Notes: generated by a model from the letters alone, not told the origin. DNA of 64,000 nt from JAVJRN01 sp040218415 (GCA_040218415.1 JAVJRN010000067.1:62001-126000), one strand, 5' to 3'. Positions 9,040 through 18,677 are shown, counted from the first letter of the stretch. Numbers and translations are program-made.

Positions 9040-10224
9040 TTAATTATCTTGGAGTAAAGAAAGTAAGGTATTCATTTTATGTTCCGTTTCCTCCCATTCC
9101 TTGTGTGGTAAAGAATCCGCAGTAATACCAGCTCCGGCGTATAATCGAATACTGTCATCAAATACTTGCATGCATCTGAGATTAACAAAGAGATTCGTTT
9201 TGTTTTGAAACCTGACCGGACCTAAAAAGCCCGCATATAATTCGCGGTTGTAGTTTTCATTTTTTGTAATAAAATCTAAAGCGGAAGTCCGTGGAAATCC
9301 ACAAACGGCGGAGGTGGGATGCAGAAGATCGAGCATGATCTTATCTAAACCATGCGCATTTGCTTTTTTCATATCAACCCTAAATTCTGTTTTTAAATGA
9401 GCCAGATTTCCAGCCTTTACCGTTTTGGGGCCCACTTCATCAAACTCTCTTAAGCGGATTTTCTTAAATCCATCAACGATATACCGACTTACCATCGCCT
9501 GTTCTTCAATTTCTTTCATCGTCCAGGCTACTTCATTTAATTTTCGTCCGTCTAATGGCTGAGTTCCAGCAAGGGCATCTGTTGAAAACAAGTCTTTCGA
9601 GTAATCCACATCTATCAGCTTTTCAGGTGTTGCACCAATCCAAAGGCCGTGATTGGGAGTGAATACCATGTAGTTAAATGCATTCGGATAATGCGCAATG
9701 AGTTTTTGGAAAAAATCAAAAGGCTTGAATAAACTTGGTATCGCGATATCTTTGAATCTTGATAGCACTACTTTTTCAAACAATCCTTCGTTGATCTTTT
9801 CTATCGCTTTTTGTACAATTTCTTCGAAATGATTCGTCGTTTTTACTCTTTTTCGGATCAGTTTTTCTTTGTTTCTATCAACTAAAAACTCATCGAGCAA
9901 AGAAGAAGATATGCTCGGGTCAACCTTGATCTCGTAATCGTTATTTTCTGCTACTTCTATTAATAGATCCGATCTTATATAGGTAGGCTCTGGCGGATGA
10001 CTATCAGAAAAATTATTGATGGCAAAAACCGCTTGCAATTCATCAATAGGAGCCTTGGTTAGTTCATTTTTGTGTATATCAATCGCAATAGTATAGGATT
10101 GCGCCAATGGCAAGCTCCACATAGCAAAAGAATAATCAGAATCTATCAGCTCATTGATCAAGCGGACTGGATTATCAAGCTTAGCAGTAAAACTATCGAG
10201 ATGCTTATAATTCAAATTCTTCAC
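9040..10224 (-). CDS. menF: Isochorismate synthase (MenF/EntC type)
   Basis: 394 residues of the chorismate-binding enzyme fold. Key blocks: FEKVVLSRFKDIAI, GLWIGATPEKLIDV, DALAGTQPLDGRKLNE, LLHPTSAVCGFPRTSALDFI and ELYAGFLGPVRF, which carry the catalytic and Mg-binding residues. It converts chorismate to isochorismate, the first committed step to menaquinone. The start codon is GTG and overlaps the menI stop (GTGA), so the genes are coupled. Siderophore synthesis is less likely because the neighbours are menD, menE and menI. Confidence 0.95.
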   Translation of the reverse strand: MKNLNYKHLDSFTAKLDNPVRLINELIDSDYSFAMWSLPLAQSYTIAIDIHKNELTKAPIDELQAVFAINNFSDSHPPEPTYIRSDLLIEVAENNDYEIKVDPSISSSLLDEFLVDRNKEKLIRKRVKTTNHFEEIVQKAIEKINEGLFEKVVLSRFKDIAIPSLFKPFDFFQKLIAHYPNAFNYMVFTPNHGLWIGATPEKLIDVDYSKDLFSTDALAGTQPLDGRKLNEVAWTMKEIEEQAMVSRYIVDGFKKIRLREFDEVGPKTVKAGNLAHLKTEFRVDMKKANAHGLDKIMLDLLHPTSAVCGFPRTSALDFITKNENYNRELYAGFLGPVRFQNKTNLFVNLRCMQVFDDSIRLYAGAGITADSLPHKEWEETEHKMNTLLSLLQDN

Positions 10225-10640
10225 TTTTTATCAATAACTGCCACAGTTAGGCGGCTTATTGCGACCAGTTCGTCTTGGTCATTTTTAATAATAATTTCCC
10301 AAATGTGGGTTCTTTTTCCTAGATGAATCGCTTTTGTAGTTCCCCACACATAACCCTCTTTTGCCGATTTTATATGATTGGCATTTATTTCCAGCCCAAC
10401 TGCAAATTGATTTTTACCTTCTAAAATTACGCTAGATGCGACACTACCTAATGTCTCAGCCAATACCACGGAGGCACCTCCATGTAATAGACCCATGGGT
10501 TGTTTTGTGCGCTCATCAACTGGCATTTTTGCTGTTATGGTCGACTCACTAATTCCAGTAAACTCAATCCCTAAATGACTGACCATGGTATTTTCAGATA
10601 AACTATTAAGTTGATTAAGGGTAATTGAATCTGGAAACAT
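10221..10640 (-). CDS. menI: Hotdog-fold thioesterase, likely DHNA-CoA hydrolase
   Basis: 139 residues of the PaaI/YdiI-type hotdog fold. The active-site region PMGLLHGGASVVLAETLGSVAS carries the expected HGG and the Glu on the central helix; ISESTITAKMPVDERTKQP and THIWEIIIKNDQDELVA are typical flanking strands. In a men operon the likely substrate is 1,4-dihydroxy-2-naphthoyl-CoA. It is the first gene of the operon, with its stop overlapping menF. Without the men context it would be called a generic acyl-CoA thioesterase. Confidence 0.85.
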   Translation of the reverse strand: MFPDSITLNQLNSLSENTMVSHLGIEFTGISESTITAKMPVDERTKQPMGLLHGGASVVLAETLGSVASSVILEGKNQFAVGLEINANHIKSAKEGYVWGTTKAIHLGKRTHIWEIIIKNDQDELVAISRLTVAVIDKK

Positions 10641-10724
10641 CCAAGTAATTTAAATGCATTATGTCTTTTGATAAAGTTTTTTTGATCAATTATGTTTATA
10701 GTTTAGCAACCTTATTTGAAAGGA

Positions 10725-11345
10725 ATGATTAAAAAAATGTACATACTCCGACATGGAGAAACAGACTTTAATAAAAACGGCATGGTACAGGGTTCTGGTA
10801 TCGATGCGCCATTAAACGAAACAGGTCGAAATCAGGCAAAAGCCTTTTTCAATGCATATAAACACATAAAGTTTGATAAAATTTATACTTCAAACTTGCA
10901 ACGCACCTCTGAGACAGTGCGTGGGTTTACGGACATGGGAATCCCAAATGAATCTTTAAGTGATCTAAGAGAGATCAGCTGGGGCGAACAAGAGGGGAAA
11001 GCCTTTACCCCCGAGACCTCAACGAACTACCAACGCGTAGTAGCAGAATGGTCTAAAGGCAACTTGGATCTTAAAATTATGGGAGGCGAAACACCGAGAG
11101 AAGTGGCTCAAAGACAAAAAATTGCCTTTGACTATATTTTAAGCCATGAAGAAGAAGAGACAGTTTTGATTTGTATTCATGGTAGAGCCATGCGAATTCT
11201 CTTCTGTTGGATGCTTAATTATCCTTTGCACTACATGGATAATTTTGGGCACATGAATACAGGACTTTATATTGTCAATTATACAGGAACCATGTATTCC
11301 ATTGAAGGATTCAACATTACGGATCATTTAAAATCTTTAAACTAA
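10725..11345 (+). CDS. Histidine phosphatase family protein (phosphoglycerate mutase-like)
   Basis: 206 residues from the ATG at 10725. The phosphohistidine motif is LRHGETDFN near the N terminus; the second arginine follows in TSNLQRTSET; the proton-donor glutamate is in REISWGEQEG; the second histidine is in ICIHGRAMR. It is a branch-1 histidine phosphatase; relatives include alpha-ribazole phosphatase, GpmB and small-molecule phosphatases, so the substrate is open. A TTG three codons upstream is an alternative start. Divergent from the men operon. Confidence 0.85.
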   Translation: MIKKMYILRHGETDFNKNGMVQGSGIDAPLNETGRNQAKAFFNAYKHIKFDKIYTSNLQRTSETVRGFTDMGIPNESLSDLREISWGEQEGKAFTPETSTNYQRVVAEWSKGNLDLKIMGGETPREVAQRQKIAFDYILSHEEEETVLICIHGRAMRILFCWMLNYPLHYMDNFGHMNTGLYIVNYTGTMYSIEGFNITDHLKSLN

Positions 11346-11401
11346 AGCCAGGAAAGGGCGTGTAAAGCATGTGTGACTGGTATGGGTCAAATCATTCGAT
11401 T

Positions 11402-12130
11402 ATGAAATTAACGGTAATAGGTTGTGGTGATGCATTCTCGTCGGAGGGAAGGAGAAATACTTCGTTCCTTTTGCAATCAAAAAGTAAAAATATATTGATG
11501 GATTTTGGAGCTACATCTCTATACGGGCTCAAATCCTTAGCTATTGATCCTTCAGATATTGATATGGTGATCATAAGTCATTTTCATGGAGACCATTTTG
11601 GAGGTATTCCATTTTTAATAATCAATCGGCAATACAATGAAGTAGCCATCAAAAGGCTAGTGATTGCTGGTCCTAAAGGTGTAAAAAGTCGAATATATGA
11701 CTTACAAAAGAATATGTATCCGGGTACGGAAGAACTTATCAATGATGATAAATTAGATTTTGTTGAATTTGATTCGGACAATCATCAAGAAATAGATGAA
11801 ATGAACCTTTGGACAACAGAAGTCATTCACTCTCCGCCTTCGAACCCACACGGCTACAAACTCACTATTGAAGGGAAAACCATTGCCTATTCTGGTGATA
11901 CTGAATGGACCGAAAAGCTCAATAAGCTCGCCAACGAAACCGACCTTTTTATTTGTGAATGCAACGATTTGCACAATGAAGTGCCAGGCCATTTAAGTTA
12001 TGACCTTTTACAACCTCACTTGGAAAAGTTCAACTCCAAAAGGGTAGTTTTGACCCACATGGGAACGGAAATGATTCTCGCCAAACCGGAAGCAGAACTC
12101 CTCAATGATGGAATAATTATTGAATTTTAG
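11402..12130 (+). CDS. MBL-fold metallo-hydrolase (RNase Z/phosphodiesterase-like)
   Basis: 242 residues from ATG 11402 (an upstream frame extension to 11369 adds eleven unlikely residues). The metal site HxHxDH is SHFHGDHFGG; the bridging Asp lies in AYSGDTEWTEKL and the last His in LTHMGTEM. The N terminus MKLTVIGCGDAFSSEGRRNTSFLL is typical of the RNase Z/ElaC-like branch, but the exosite arm of true tRNase Z is not obvious, so I call only the superfamily. The 3' end overlaps the convergent DNA glycosylase gene by 14 bases. Confidence 0.85.
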   Translation: MKLTVIGCGDAFSSEGRRNTSFLLQSKSKNILMDFGATSLYGLKSLAIDPSDIDMVIISHFHGDHFGGIPFLIINRQYNEVAIKRLVIAGPKGVKSRIYDLQKNMYPGTEELINDDKLDFVEFDSDNHQEIDEMNLWTTEVIHSPPSNPHGYKLTIEGKTIAYSGDTEWTEKLNKLANETDLFICECNDLHNEVPGHLSYDLLQPHLEKFNSKRVVLTHMGTEMILAKPEAELLNDGIIIEF

Positions 12131-12791
12131 ACTTTAGTTTGTCAAGATACTCTTGAATAAATTCTGATTTACGTTTCAATCTGTATTGCATGACCCATCT
12201 CGGATGCGGCAATTCCTCTACCTTTTCAAAAAACTGATATTGGTCGTTCAGCGATTTCAAAAACTTAAAATTATTTCCTTTTCCGATCGAATACGCAATA
12301 TCTCTCCTTATGAAAGGTAGCTGGGCTTTGATCAAATTGGCAGAGTATTTTTCAAAAATTGATTTCCACTTCGGAATATCATAATAGTTGAGGTTTTTGT
12401 TGTTTTCCACGAAACCAAGAGGGGACATGGCAGAGATATAACAATGCTGATAGAAATCTTTTGTATCACCATAAGCATCGATCATTTCATAAATGAACTT
12501 TGAGGATAATTCTGCACGCTTTTCAAATGGATTTTCAATTCCACATTCCTCTGCTAATACTACAGGATCAGTAAAAGGAATACCTGTAATTCCACCACCA
12601 AACCTTCCAGGATTAATTCCGAATAAGACAATTCGCGATTGAGTGTCGTCATAAAATTTCTCGTAAAATTCTTTCGTAATAGCTTGTGCTGTGAAGTCTT
12701 GATAGGGGTTCATTACTTTTACAGTTTTAGGAAGATTCTTCGGCGACCTTAAAGAAGCATAGAAGTCAAGTATTTGTCCGGCTAAGTTCAT
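12117..12791 (-). CDS. SMUG2-type uracil-DNA glycosylase family protein (DUF4918)
   Basis: 224 residues. Motif 1 of the UDG fold is seen as LFGINPGRFGGGITGIPFTD, with Asn in the GINPG loop, and motif 2 as LPHPRWVMQYR near the C terminus. This combination is the SMUG2/DUF4918 branch, which removes uracil or oxidised pyrimidines and starts base excision repair. It starts close to the divergent pseudouridine synthase (18 bases apart), so the two probably share a promoter region. Confidence 0.85.
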   Translation of the reverse strand: MNLAGQILDFYASLRSPKNLPKTVKVMNPYQDFTAQAITKEFYEKFYDDTQSRIVLFGINPGRFGGGITGIPFTDPVVLAEECGIENPFEKRAELSSKFIYEMIDAYGDTKDFYQHCYISAMSPLGFVENNKNLNYYDIPKWKSIFEKYSANLIKAQLPFIRRDIAYSIGKGNNFKFLKSLNDQYQFFEKVEELPHPRWVMQYRLKRKSEFIQEYLDKLKSKIQ

Positions 12792-12809
12792 TTTTCAAAT
12801 ATAAATTGA

Positions 12810-13397
12810 GTGAATCACAAGTATTACATAATTCATAAACCATATAAAATTCTCAGCCAGTTTACAGATGAGAACGGCAATAGCGGTTTGGGTAGCATAT
12901 ACCAACTTCCGGCAGACGTATATCCAGTTGGAAGACTTGATCTAGATTCTGAAGGATTACTGATTCTCACGAATGATAAGTCACTCAATCAAAGACTTTT
13001 GAATCCAAAATTCAAGCACGAACGCACGTATTTGGCACAAGTTGAAGGAATACCAAGTAAAGATGATCTATACAAATTCGCGAGTGGTTTAAACATAAAT
13101 CTTGGAAAAGGTAAAATCCATCATACGCTACCTGCTAAAATAAGGATCTTAGAAAAATTTGATATAGAAGAGCGAACCCCACCCGTCAATTACACTAAAA
13201 GTGCATTACATAGTTGGTTAGAAATTAAACTGGTAGAAGGAAAAAACCGACAGGTACGGAAAATGACAGCCGCTATAGGTCATCCTACTTTGAGGCTCAT
13301 TAGATCATCCATTGAAAAATTGCAGTTGGCAAATTTGGCTTCAGGACAAATTCAAGAACTGAGTAGAGGCAAAATGTACGAATTACTCAAGATTTAA
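12810..13397 (+). CDS. rluE: rRNA pseudouridine synthase, RluE/RsuA group
   Basis: 195 residues. The catalytic Asp44 is in PVGRLDLDSEGLLILTND; the C-terminal RsuA-family block EGKNRQVRKMTAAIGHPTLR follows at about residue 145. There is no N-terminal S4 domain, which favours the RluE branch (23S rRNA U2457) over RsuA or RluB. The start is GTG. It is divergent from the DNA glycosylase and followed by about 155 bases with no gene. Confidence 0.85.
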   Translation: MNHKYYIIHKPYKILSQFTDENGNSGLGSIYQLPADVYPVGRLDLDSEGLLILTNDKSLNQRLLNPKFKHERTYLAQVEGIPSKDDLYKFASGLNINLGKGKIHHTLPAKIRILEKFDIEERTPPVNYTKSALHSWLEIKLVEGKNRQVRKMTAAIGHPTLRLIRSSIEKLQLANLASGQIQELSRGKMYELLKI

Positions 13398-13552
13398 TTT
13401 CAGTTATTTCATAGCCAAGAACTACCGGATTATACCACTTTAAATTCCCCTCGCCAGTCAGATTCAATTATATGTAATATCAATGAAATGATCCTCTCAT
13501 TTTCAAAATTAAAAGAGGAATAATGACTTCAAAATATTCAACCTTTTGAAGA

Positions 13553-16500
13553 TTAAGATCTCTTTTTACCAGAAAAAGCGTTGAGTATTTTCTTTAATGT
13601 ATTGTTTAATAGGGTGATATACAGAAAACCAATCATAAGCCAGATGACGATAATATTGAACACTACTGTGTCAATTTTATATTCAAGTATTTGCTTGTAC
13701 GGAGCGTAAAAATGCGCTCTACCATATTTTGTATAAGGATCCCTAAAAATAGGATCTTTCCTTTGTACTAAATGGTTCTCAGACCTGACTATTTTATTAA
13801 ACTCGTTTCTATTTTCTACCAAATCGGAAATACTTTCATTATGATGCGCTCTCTTTTGCATGTAGAGCCCATCCTTTCCTAGTCGCTTGACTTGTGCCTC
13901 ATAAATAGAGTCTTTTTCATTCACAGCGATCTGATATCTTTTTCTAAAAACCTCCTTGGCATAATCCAAATGGGCGTTAAGTCTAATGCCAATTCGTGTA
14001 TGAAAAAGGTCAGGATGGAGAGAGTTAATCAAAGAAAAAGACCTGATACCATGATCTTCGTCGAGTTTTTTTAACTCACGCTTCAAGAGTTCAAAATCCT
14101 CGCTGTAAGCTTTATAATTTGTAGAATCTAAAATAATCTGCCGTGTAAGACCCTCCAGTTTTGGAATAAGATAGGAGCGATTGAATGAAGCGCTACTCGC
14201 ATCCTTCTCCGCATCGAAAAATACTTTTTCGAATTCATTGTGCTTAAATTGAGCGACACTGATGGCTTCATATGCCCAACGAGAAACCATGACGTCACCC
14301 ACCAGTGGGACATAATTTTGGTTTGCAATTCCCTTTTGTAATTCATCAAACTTGATAAGCGCACCACCAAGCAATAGCTGTGGGACTAATATGAAAGGAA
14401 TCAATATATAAATGGTGATAATACTATTGAGTGCACTTGATATGTTTAAGCCGATGAGGTTGGCAAAGCAACTTGTTGAAAATAATACGATCCAATAAAA
14501 GAAAGTCATACCCTGAATTTCTAATATTAAATTTCCGACAATAACAAAGGATAGCGTCTGAATCGCAGATAGAGAAAACAGATAGAAAACCTTAGAGTTG
14601 ATATATGAAAACCTACTGAGGTTTAGAAAGGACTCTCTTTCTAATATTTTTCGATCTTTAAATATTTCTTCTGCCGAGACAGACATGCCCATGAAAAGCG
14701 CTACTACCACTGACATGAATAGGAAAACTGGAAGGTTTTTATTATCCATAAATGTATAATTACCTTCGGGAGCATACTTTGAGAAGAATCCAAGAATAAA
14801 CGCAAGCACTGGCGCTTCAAGCGCATTGATCAAAAGGTATTGAACATTTGATCGTTTTGATCGGATATTTCGCTTGGAAAAAATTTTAAATTGATGCCAA
14901 AGATTCGGTATATGGAAGTTAGTAGGAGGAAGGCGTTCCTCGTATTTTATCTTCTTTATTTTTTTATCGACATGGTCCTTATACTTCTGATACCATGATT
15001 CTGGAGGTACTCTTCTTTTTTGTGTTACACGCCCTTGATCATCTATTTCTTTGGCTTCAATGATTTGAAGTATTTGCTCAGGAATGACATTTCCACATCG
15101 CGTACATTCACTTTCAGCGGCATTGACTTGAGTACTCATGGTTTTGAAATAAACCACCGCATCTATAGGATTACCATTATAAATAGGATAACCGCCTTTA
15201 TCCAGCAACCAAAGTTTGTCGAATAGCTTGAAAATGTCCGAAGACGGTTGGTGTATGATGGCAACAACAAGCTTACCGCTTCGAGAAAGATTTTTTAAAA
15301 GTTGCATCACCTTTTCTGAATCCATGGAAGAGAGCCCCGAAGTTGGTTCATCCACGAACAAAACCGAAGGCTCCCGCATGAGTTCTAGCGCGATATTGAG
15401 CCTTTTTCTTTGTCCTCCGGAAATGTATTTATTCAATGGATCACCTACTTTCAGGTCCTTAATATCCACCAGGTCAAGGTCTTCTAGGACTTTATCTACC
15501 GTCTTTTTCAATAAATGCTCAGAAAAATCACTGAAAGATATTTGGGCATTGAAAAAAAGGTTTTCATACACGGTTAATTCCTCGAAGAGTAAATCATCCT
15601 GCGGAACATAACCAATAACTCCTTCGGTAGATGCTCTTGATATAGAATATCCATTGATTGAAACTCGACCTTTTGTTGGTGAAATCTTTCCATTCAAAAG
15701 ATTGATAAGTGTTGATTTACCAACACCACTACCGCCCATGACACCTAGAAGGTTTCCTGATTCTTCATAGAAATTGAATTCCTGAATACCATTTTTGCTT
15801 TTTTTAAAGTGGAAGGCGACATTTTCACCAGCTAAAACAATTTTTACCTTGTTTTTATCTTTTAAAAATTCCTGTGTGATATCAGTTTCATAGATCGATG
15901 CAATATTTGGCCCTTTGATGATAGAGCCGGGTTTGAGTAGATAGAATTTGTTTTTTACTATTTTATTACCTTCCAAATAGAGGTTAAGTGGTCCTTCATA
16001 CTTAAATACATAGGTGTCGGTGCTTTCAATTCGGAGGATGAATATTTGACCGAATAAGTTTTCCACATACATGTGTAGAAAAGAAGTGGCACCTGGTACT
16101 TTGCGGTTTTTCTTCCGCATCATCCAAGCTACTTCTTCTGGCCATTCAGTCATTTTATTGTCAATGACCAAACCATTTCTTGGATCCAAATCTTTCTTTT
16201 TCGGATCTAAAATGAAAGACTGCATTGATTTAACTTCCTGCTGACTCAGGTTGAAATTCATTGCAACAAGAAAAATAAATTCATTTTCCTTAGCTGAAAC
16301 CTTATAATCTGTATTCATCAACTCCAAAAGTTGTAGAAATACGATGATTCGTTCGGGGTAAAGAAGTTCTTTATTTAATTGATTACAAATCTTAGCCACT
16401 TGTAAAATAGAAGTTGAGTCTATTCCCAGTTCGTGATCACCCAGAGGAGATGTATTGGCCTCTCGATAAAAGGATAAGTAGTCGTAATAAAGCTTTAAGT

Positions 16501-16645
16501 ATTCGTTGGTAAGCTCTTGGTTCAAATGTCGCTCCATATAAGGTTTGACAATGACTTCACCGGAATCGATACCTTCAAGGTCATCCTTTAGGCTTTCGAT
16601 AATGGCAAAAAGATGAACTAACGCATTTATTATAGATTCTTTCAT
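13553..16645 (-). CDS. Large ABCG-like ABC transporter (ATPase-permease fusion)
   Basis: 1030 residues. Order: an N-terminal helical TerB-like region (about 1-150), a small beta-rich FHA-like region (about 190-265), an ABC ATPase with Walker A GGSGVGKST (about 305), signature SGGQRKRLN (about 410) and Walker B FVDEPTSGLSS (about 432), a paired-cysteine element CTRCGN (about 517), then an ABC-2-type membrane domain from about residue 600 split by a long soluble loop (about 770-960), ending with a last helix near 1000. The half-transporter order ATPase-then-membrane is the ABCG/White type. Substrate unknown. A terminator hairpin carrying a GGAGG element abuts the start codon. Confidence 0.85.
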   Translation of the reverse strand: MKESIINALVHLFAIIESLKDDLEGIDSGEVIVKPYMERHLNQELTNEYLKLYYDYLSFYREANTSPLGDHELGIDSTSILQVAKICNQLNKELLYPERIIVFLQLLELMNTDYKVSAKENEFIFLVAMNFNLSQQEVKSMQSFILDPKKKDLDPRNGLVIDNKMTEWPEEVAWMMRKKNRKVPGATSFLHMYVENLFGQIFILRIESTDTYVFKYEGPLNLYLEGNKIVKNKFYLLKPGSIIKGPNIASIYETDITQEFLKDKNKVKIVLAGENVAFHFKKSKNGIQEFNFYEESGNLLGVMGGSGVGKSTLINLLNGKISPTKGRVSINGYSISRASTEGVIGYVPQDDLLFEELTVYENLFFNAQISFSDFSEHLLKKTVDKVLEDLDLVDIKDLKVGDPLNKYISGGQRKRLNIALELMREPSVLFVDEPTSGLSSMDSEKVMQLLKNLSRSGKLVVAIIHQPSSDIFKLFDKLWLLDKGGYPIYNGNPIDAVVYFKTMSTQVNAAESECTRCGNVIPEQILQIIEAKEIDDQGRVTQKRRVPPESWYQKYKDHVDKKIKKIKYEERLPPTNFHIPNLWHQFKIFSKRNIRSKRSNVQYLLINALEAPVLAFILGFFSKYAPEGNYTFMDNKNLPVFLFMSVVVALFMGMSVSAEEIFKDRKILERESFLNLSRFSYINSKVFYLFSLSAIQTLSFVIVGNLILEIQGMTFFYWIVLFSTSCFANLIGLNISSALNSIITIYILIPFILVPQLLLGGALIKFDELQKGIANQNYVPLVGDVMVSRWAYEAISVAQFKHNEFEKVFFDAEKDASSASFNRSYLIPKLEGLTRQIILDSTNYKAYSEDFELLKRELKKLDEDHGIRSFSLINSLHPDLFHTRIGIRLNAHLDYAKEVFRKRYQIAVNEKDSIYEAQVKRLGKDGLYMQKRAHHNESISDLVENRNEFNKIVRSENHLVQRKDPIFRDPYTKYGRAHFYAPYKQILEYKIDTVVFNIIVIWLMIGFLYITLLNNTLKKILNAFSGKKRS

Positions 16646-16672
16646 ATAAAAAAGCCTCCGCTTGGGAGGCTT
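16646..16672 (-). terminator. Terminator-like hairpin carrying the Shine-Dalgarno of the ABC gene
   Basis: On the minus strand AAGCCTCC pairs with GGAGGCTT around the loop CAAGC, followed by six T and then ATATG, the start of the ABC transporter gene. It ends the upstream lipoprotein transcript (16699-17514). The 3' arm contains GGAGG placed 9 bases before the ATG, so the same hairpin would also hide a Shine-Dalgarno-like element. It may act as terminator, attenuator or both. Confidence 0.7.
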
Positions 16673-16698
16673 AATTTATCTAATTTGTTATTAAATAG

Positions 16699-17514
16699 CT
16701 AGCCTATAATTTCTGATCTCATTTCAGAAATACTTGCTGCAACATCTTCAAATTGACCTTGACTGATTTCAGAAGAATCTCCAATTTGATCGTAAAATAG
16801 TTTGATATATCTAAGTGTTGGCAACACCTTGTTTACATTTTCATCTTCGGCATGTTTTTCCATTAGCTCAGTCAGTTTTTCAACCTGACTTTTTTGCTGA
16901 GCCAATACATTCATCAAGTCTTGATTGTAATTGCTAGACTTTATAAGTTCTGAAGTGATATATAAACCTTCAATAACACTACCTGATACCACAAGAAGTG
17001 ATTTCTTTTCTTCACCATTTTGGTTCAAATAATTATACGTTTCATAGAATGATTCAGTGATGATCAGAATTAAAGAATCTTTATTTTCTAAATTATCTTC
17101 CATTCTTCTCACAAGCGCTTCATTAAAAGCAGTGGTGATGTTTAATTCATCCACTAGCTTTCTTGACGCATCCAAGAAAGCGATTGTTTGCTGCTGCTTA
17201 TCGAAAGTACTGGCATAACTTAGATCAGCACCATAAACGCCTAGGTTTAATGCTTTTTGCCATTCTGTAATATATTTATCCACGTTGGCAGGAGAGTTGG
17301 TTATGTCGCTTACATAGCTCGCTTTTGCGTCCTGCAACAATTTTGTAACTTCAAAAGAAGTAGGTATTGGATAATCAAAGTTAGACTCTACGAACTCTTC
17401 AAGCTCTGCCTTTTTCTCAAATGCTTGTTCCTTGCTTTGCTTATTGCCTGAACTACAGTTGGTTAGAAGTATTCCTGAGATAATAATAAATGCGATATTT
17501 AACTTTAATTTCAT
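16699..17514 (-). CDS. Predicted lipoprotein of unknown function
   Basis: 271 residues. A lipoprotein signal is clear: a basic start, a hydrophobic core and lipobox LLTNC with Cys20, so it is lipidated and exported. The mature part is helical and acidic, with no family I recognise; blocks such as SYASTFDKQQQTIAFLDASR and LRYIKLFYDQIGD are visible. It is the gene upstream of the large ABC transporter, separated from it by a terminator-like hairpin, so a functional link is possible but unproven. Confidence 0.7.
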   Translation of the reverse strand: MKLKLNIAFIIISGILLTNCSSGNKQSKEQAFEKKAELEEFVESNFDYPIPTSFEVTKLLQDAKASYVSDITNSPANVDKYITEWQKALNLGVYGADLSYASTFDKQQQTIAFLDASRKLVDELNITTAFNEALVRRMEDNLENKDSLILIITESFYETYNYLNQNGEEKKSLLVVSGSVIEGLYITSELIKSSNYNQDLMNVLAQQKSQVEKLTELMEKHAEDENVNKVLPTLRYIKLFYDQIGDSSEISQGQFEDVAASISEMRSEIIG

Positions 17515-17545
17515 AATTTCTAAGTTGATCCTCGTATATAAGTTT

Positions 17546-17553
17546 CAAAAATA
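17546..17553 (-). promoter_or_regulatory. -7 promoter-like element for the lipoprotein gene
   Basis: Minus-strand TATTTTTG fits the Bacteroidota -7 consensus TAnnTTTG, about 30 bases upstream of the ATG at 17514. No TTG is seen at the usual -33 distance, so this is weak. Confidence 0.3.
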
Positions 17554-17631
17554 ATTACTCAAGGGTCTTAATAGTACTAAAATGAAATATATTTTGCTTC
17601 TCCAAATAATAACTACAATTTTTTACCAAGT

Positions 17632-18561
17632 ATGGAATTCGAAACAGAACAGATTAATGGTATAGTTCTTCACCATTTGAAAAGAGGAAAACAGCAGCTA
17701 ATGACCATTTGCGCTAACTATGGAGCCAAACTTACCCATTTGTGTTTTGAGGAGCAGGGTGCTACGATTCCAGTTTTGTGGGAGCCAACATTGTCAGAAA
17801 TAAAATCTGGTGCTTGGTCAAAAAGTGAAATTCTGTTTCCTTTTCCCAATCGCCTACGAGATGGTAAATTCGAGTTTGATGGAAAAGCGTATCAGTTTCC
17901 TATCGATGAACCCATCAATAGGAATGCCATCCATGGATTTGTGAAAAATAAACCTTTTGAGCTGAAGGAAACTACCATTCAAAACGATAAGGCTAAAATC
18001 ACTTTACAACATGATTTCAACGGTGAATTGAATTATTACCCATTTCCTTTTAGCTTAATCGTGATTTTCGAATATGATCACCAAGCGAAAACTTTAAATA
18101 CATCTTTTGAGGTGATAAATACTGGAGAAGGTAAAATGCCATTTGGACTCGGCTGGCATCCATATTTTAGCTTTAATAAATCTTTAATCAGTAATGTTCA
18201 AATGAAACTGCCTGATGTGGATCTTATTGAAATGGACGATCGTCAGCTTCCTACAGGCAAGCGAAATCCTTATCAAACGGAAATCCTCGACTTCTCCACA
18301 ATGTCCATGGATGATGCTTTCCATATAGTCGGCTTAGAGCCAATTTATTCTATCACTGACGGTCAATTTAAACTAGATTTTGAAGCAAGTCAGGAATTGA
18401 AATATTTGCAGGTTTTTAATCCTGAAAATGATGAAGGGGTTGCTGTAGAGCCAATGAGCTGTAATGTTGACGTATTAAATAATGGAGATGGTCTTGTCAC
18501 ATTGGTGCCAAAAGAACGCTGGTCGGCACAATTTAAAATAGTGTTATCTTTGGTTGACTAG
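17632..18561 (+). CDS. Aldose 1-epimerase family protein
   Basis: 309 residues of the galactose mutarotase-like fold. Blocks seen: LFPFPNRLRDGKFEFDGKAY with the substrate-binding arginine, NRNAIHGFVKNKPFEL with the His of the NAxHG motif, and GLGWHPYFSFNK with the catalytic His region; a terminal acidic segment VAVEPMSCNVDVLNNG carries the probable catalytic Glu. It interconverts anomers of an aldose, exact sugar unknown. It stands alone upstream of the efflux operon. Confidence 0.85.
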   Translation: MEFETEQINGIVLHHLKRGKQQLMTICANYGAKLTHLCFEEQGATIPVLWEPTLSEIKSGAWSKSEILFPFPNRLRDGKFEFDGKAYQFPIDEPINRNAIHGFVKNKPFELKETTIQNDKAKITLQHDFNGELNYYPFPFSLIVIFEYDHQAKTLNTSFEVINTGEGKMPFGLGWHPYFSFNKSLISNVQMKLPDVDLIEMDDRQLPTGKRNPYQTEILDFSTMSMDDAFHIVGLEPIYSITDGQFKLDFEASQELKYLQVFNPENDEGVAVEPMSCNVDVLNNGDGLVTLVPKERWSAQFKIVLSLVD

Positions 18562-18669
18562 CCTAACCATTCGGCATTCCATTTTCATTTATGACAGATA
18601 CAAGACGATATATTACTTATTCGGGTTTTAGTATTGATGACTGGTAACTTCACGTTGACAGGTTGAGTG

Positions 18670-18677
18670 TACCTTTG
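18670..18677 (+). promoter_or_regulatory. -7 promoter element of the efflux operon
   Basis: TACCTTTG is an exact TAnnTTTG match about 76 bases upstream of the ATG at 18754. It lies just inside a longer upstream extension of the reading frame, which argues that the extension is not translated. No good -33 TTG is seen at 17-23 bases. Confidence 0.45.

Noticed and set aside
11369..11401. N-terminal extension of the MBL hydrolase
   Set aside because: The family N terminus begins at MKLTVIG, ATG 11402; the extra eleven residues look untranslated.
14128..14370. 80-codon frame on the same strand inside the ABC transporter gene
   Set aside because: Out of frame with a conserved membrane domain, a shadow of that gene.
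15216..15611. 131-codon plus-strand frame inside the ABC transporter gene
   Set aside because: Antisense to the conserved ATPase domain (Walker B and signature region); no independent family signal.
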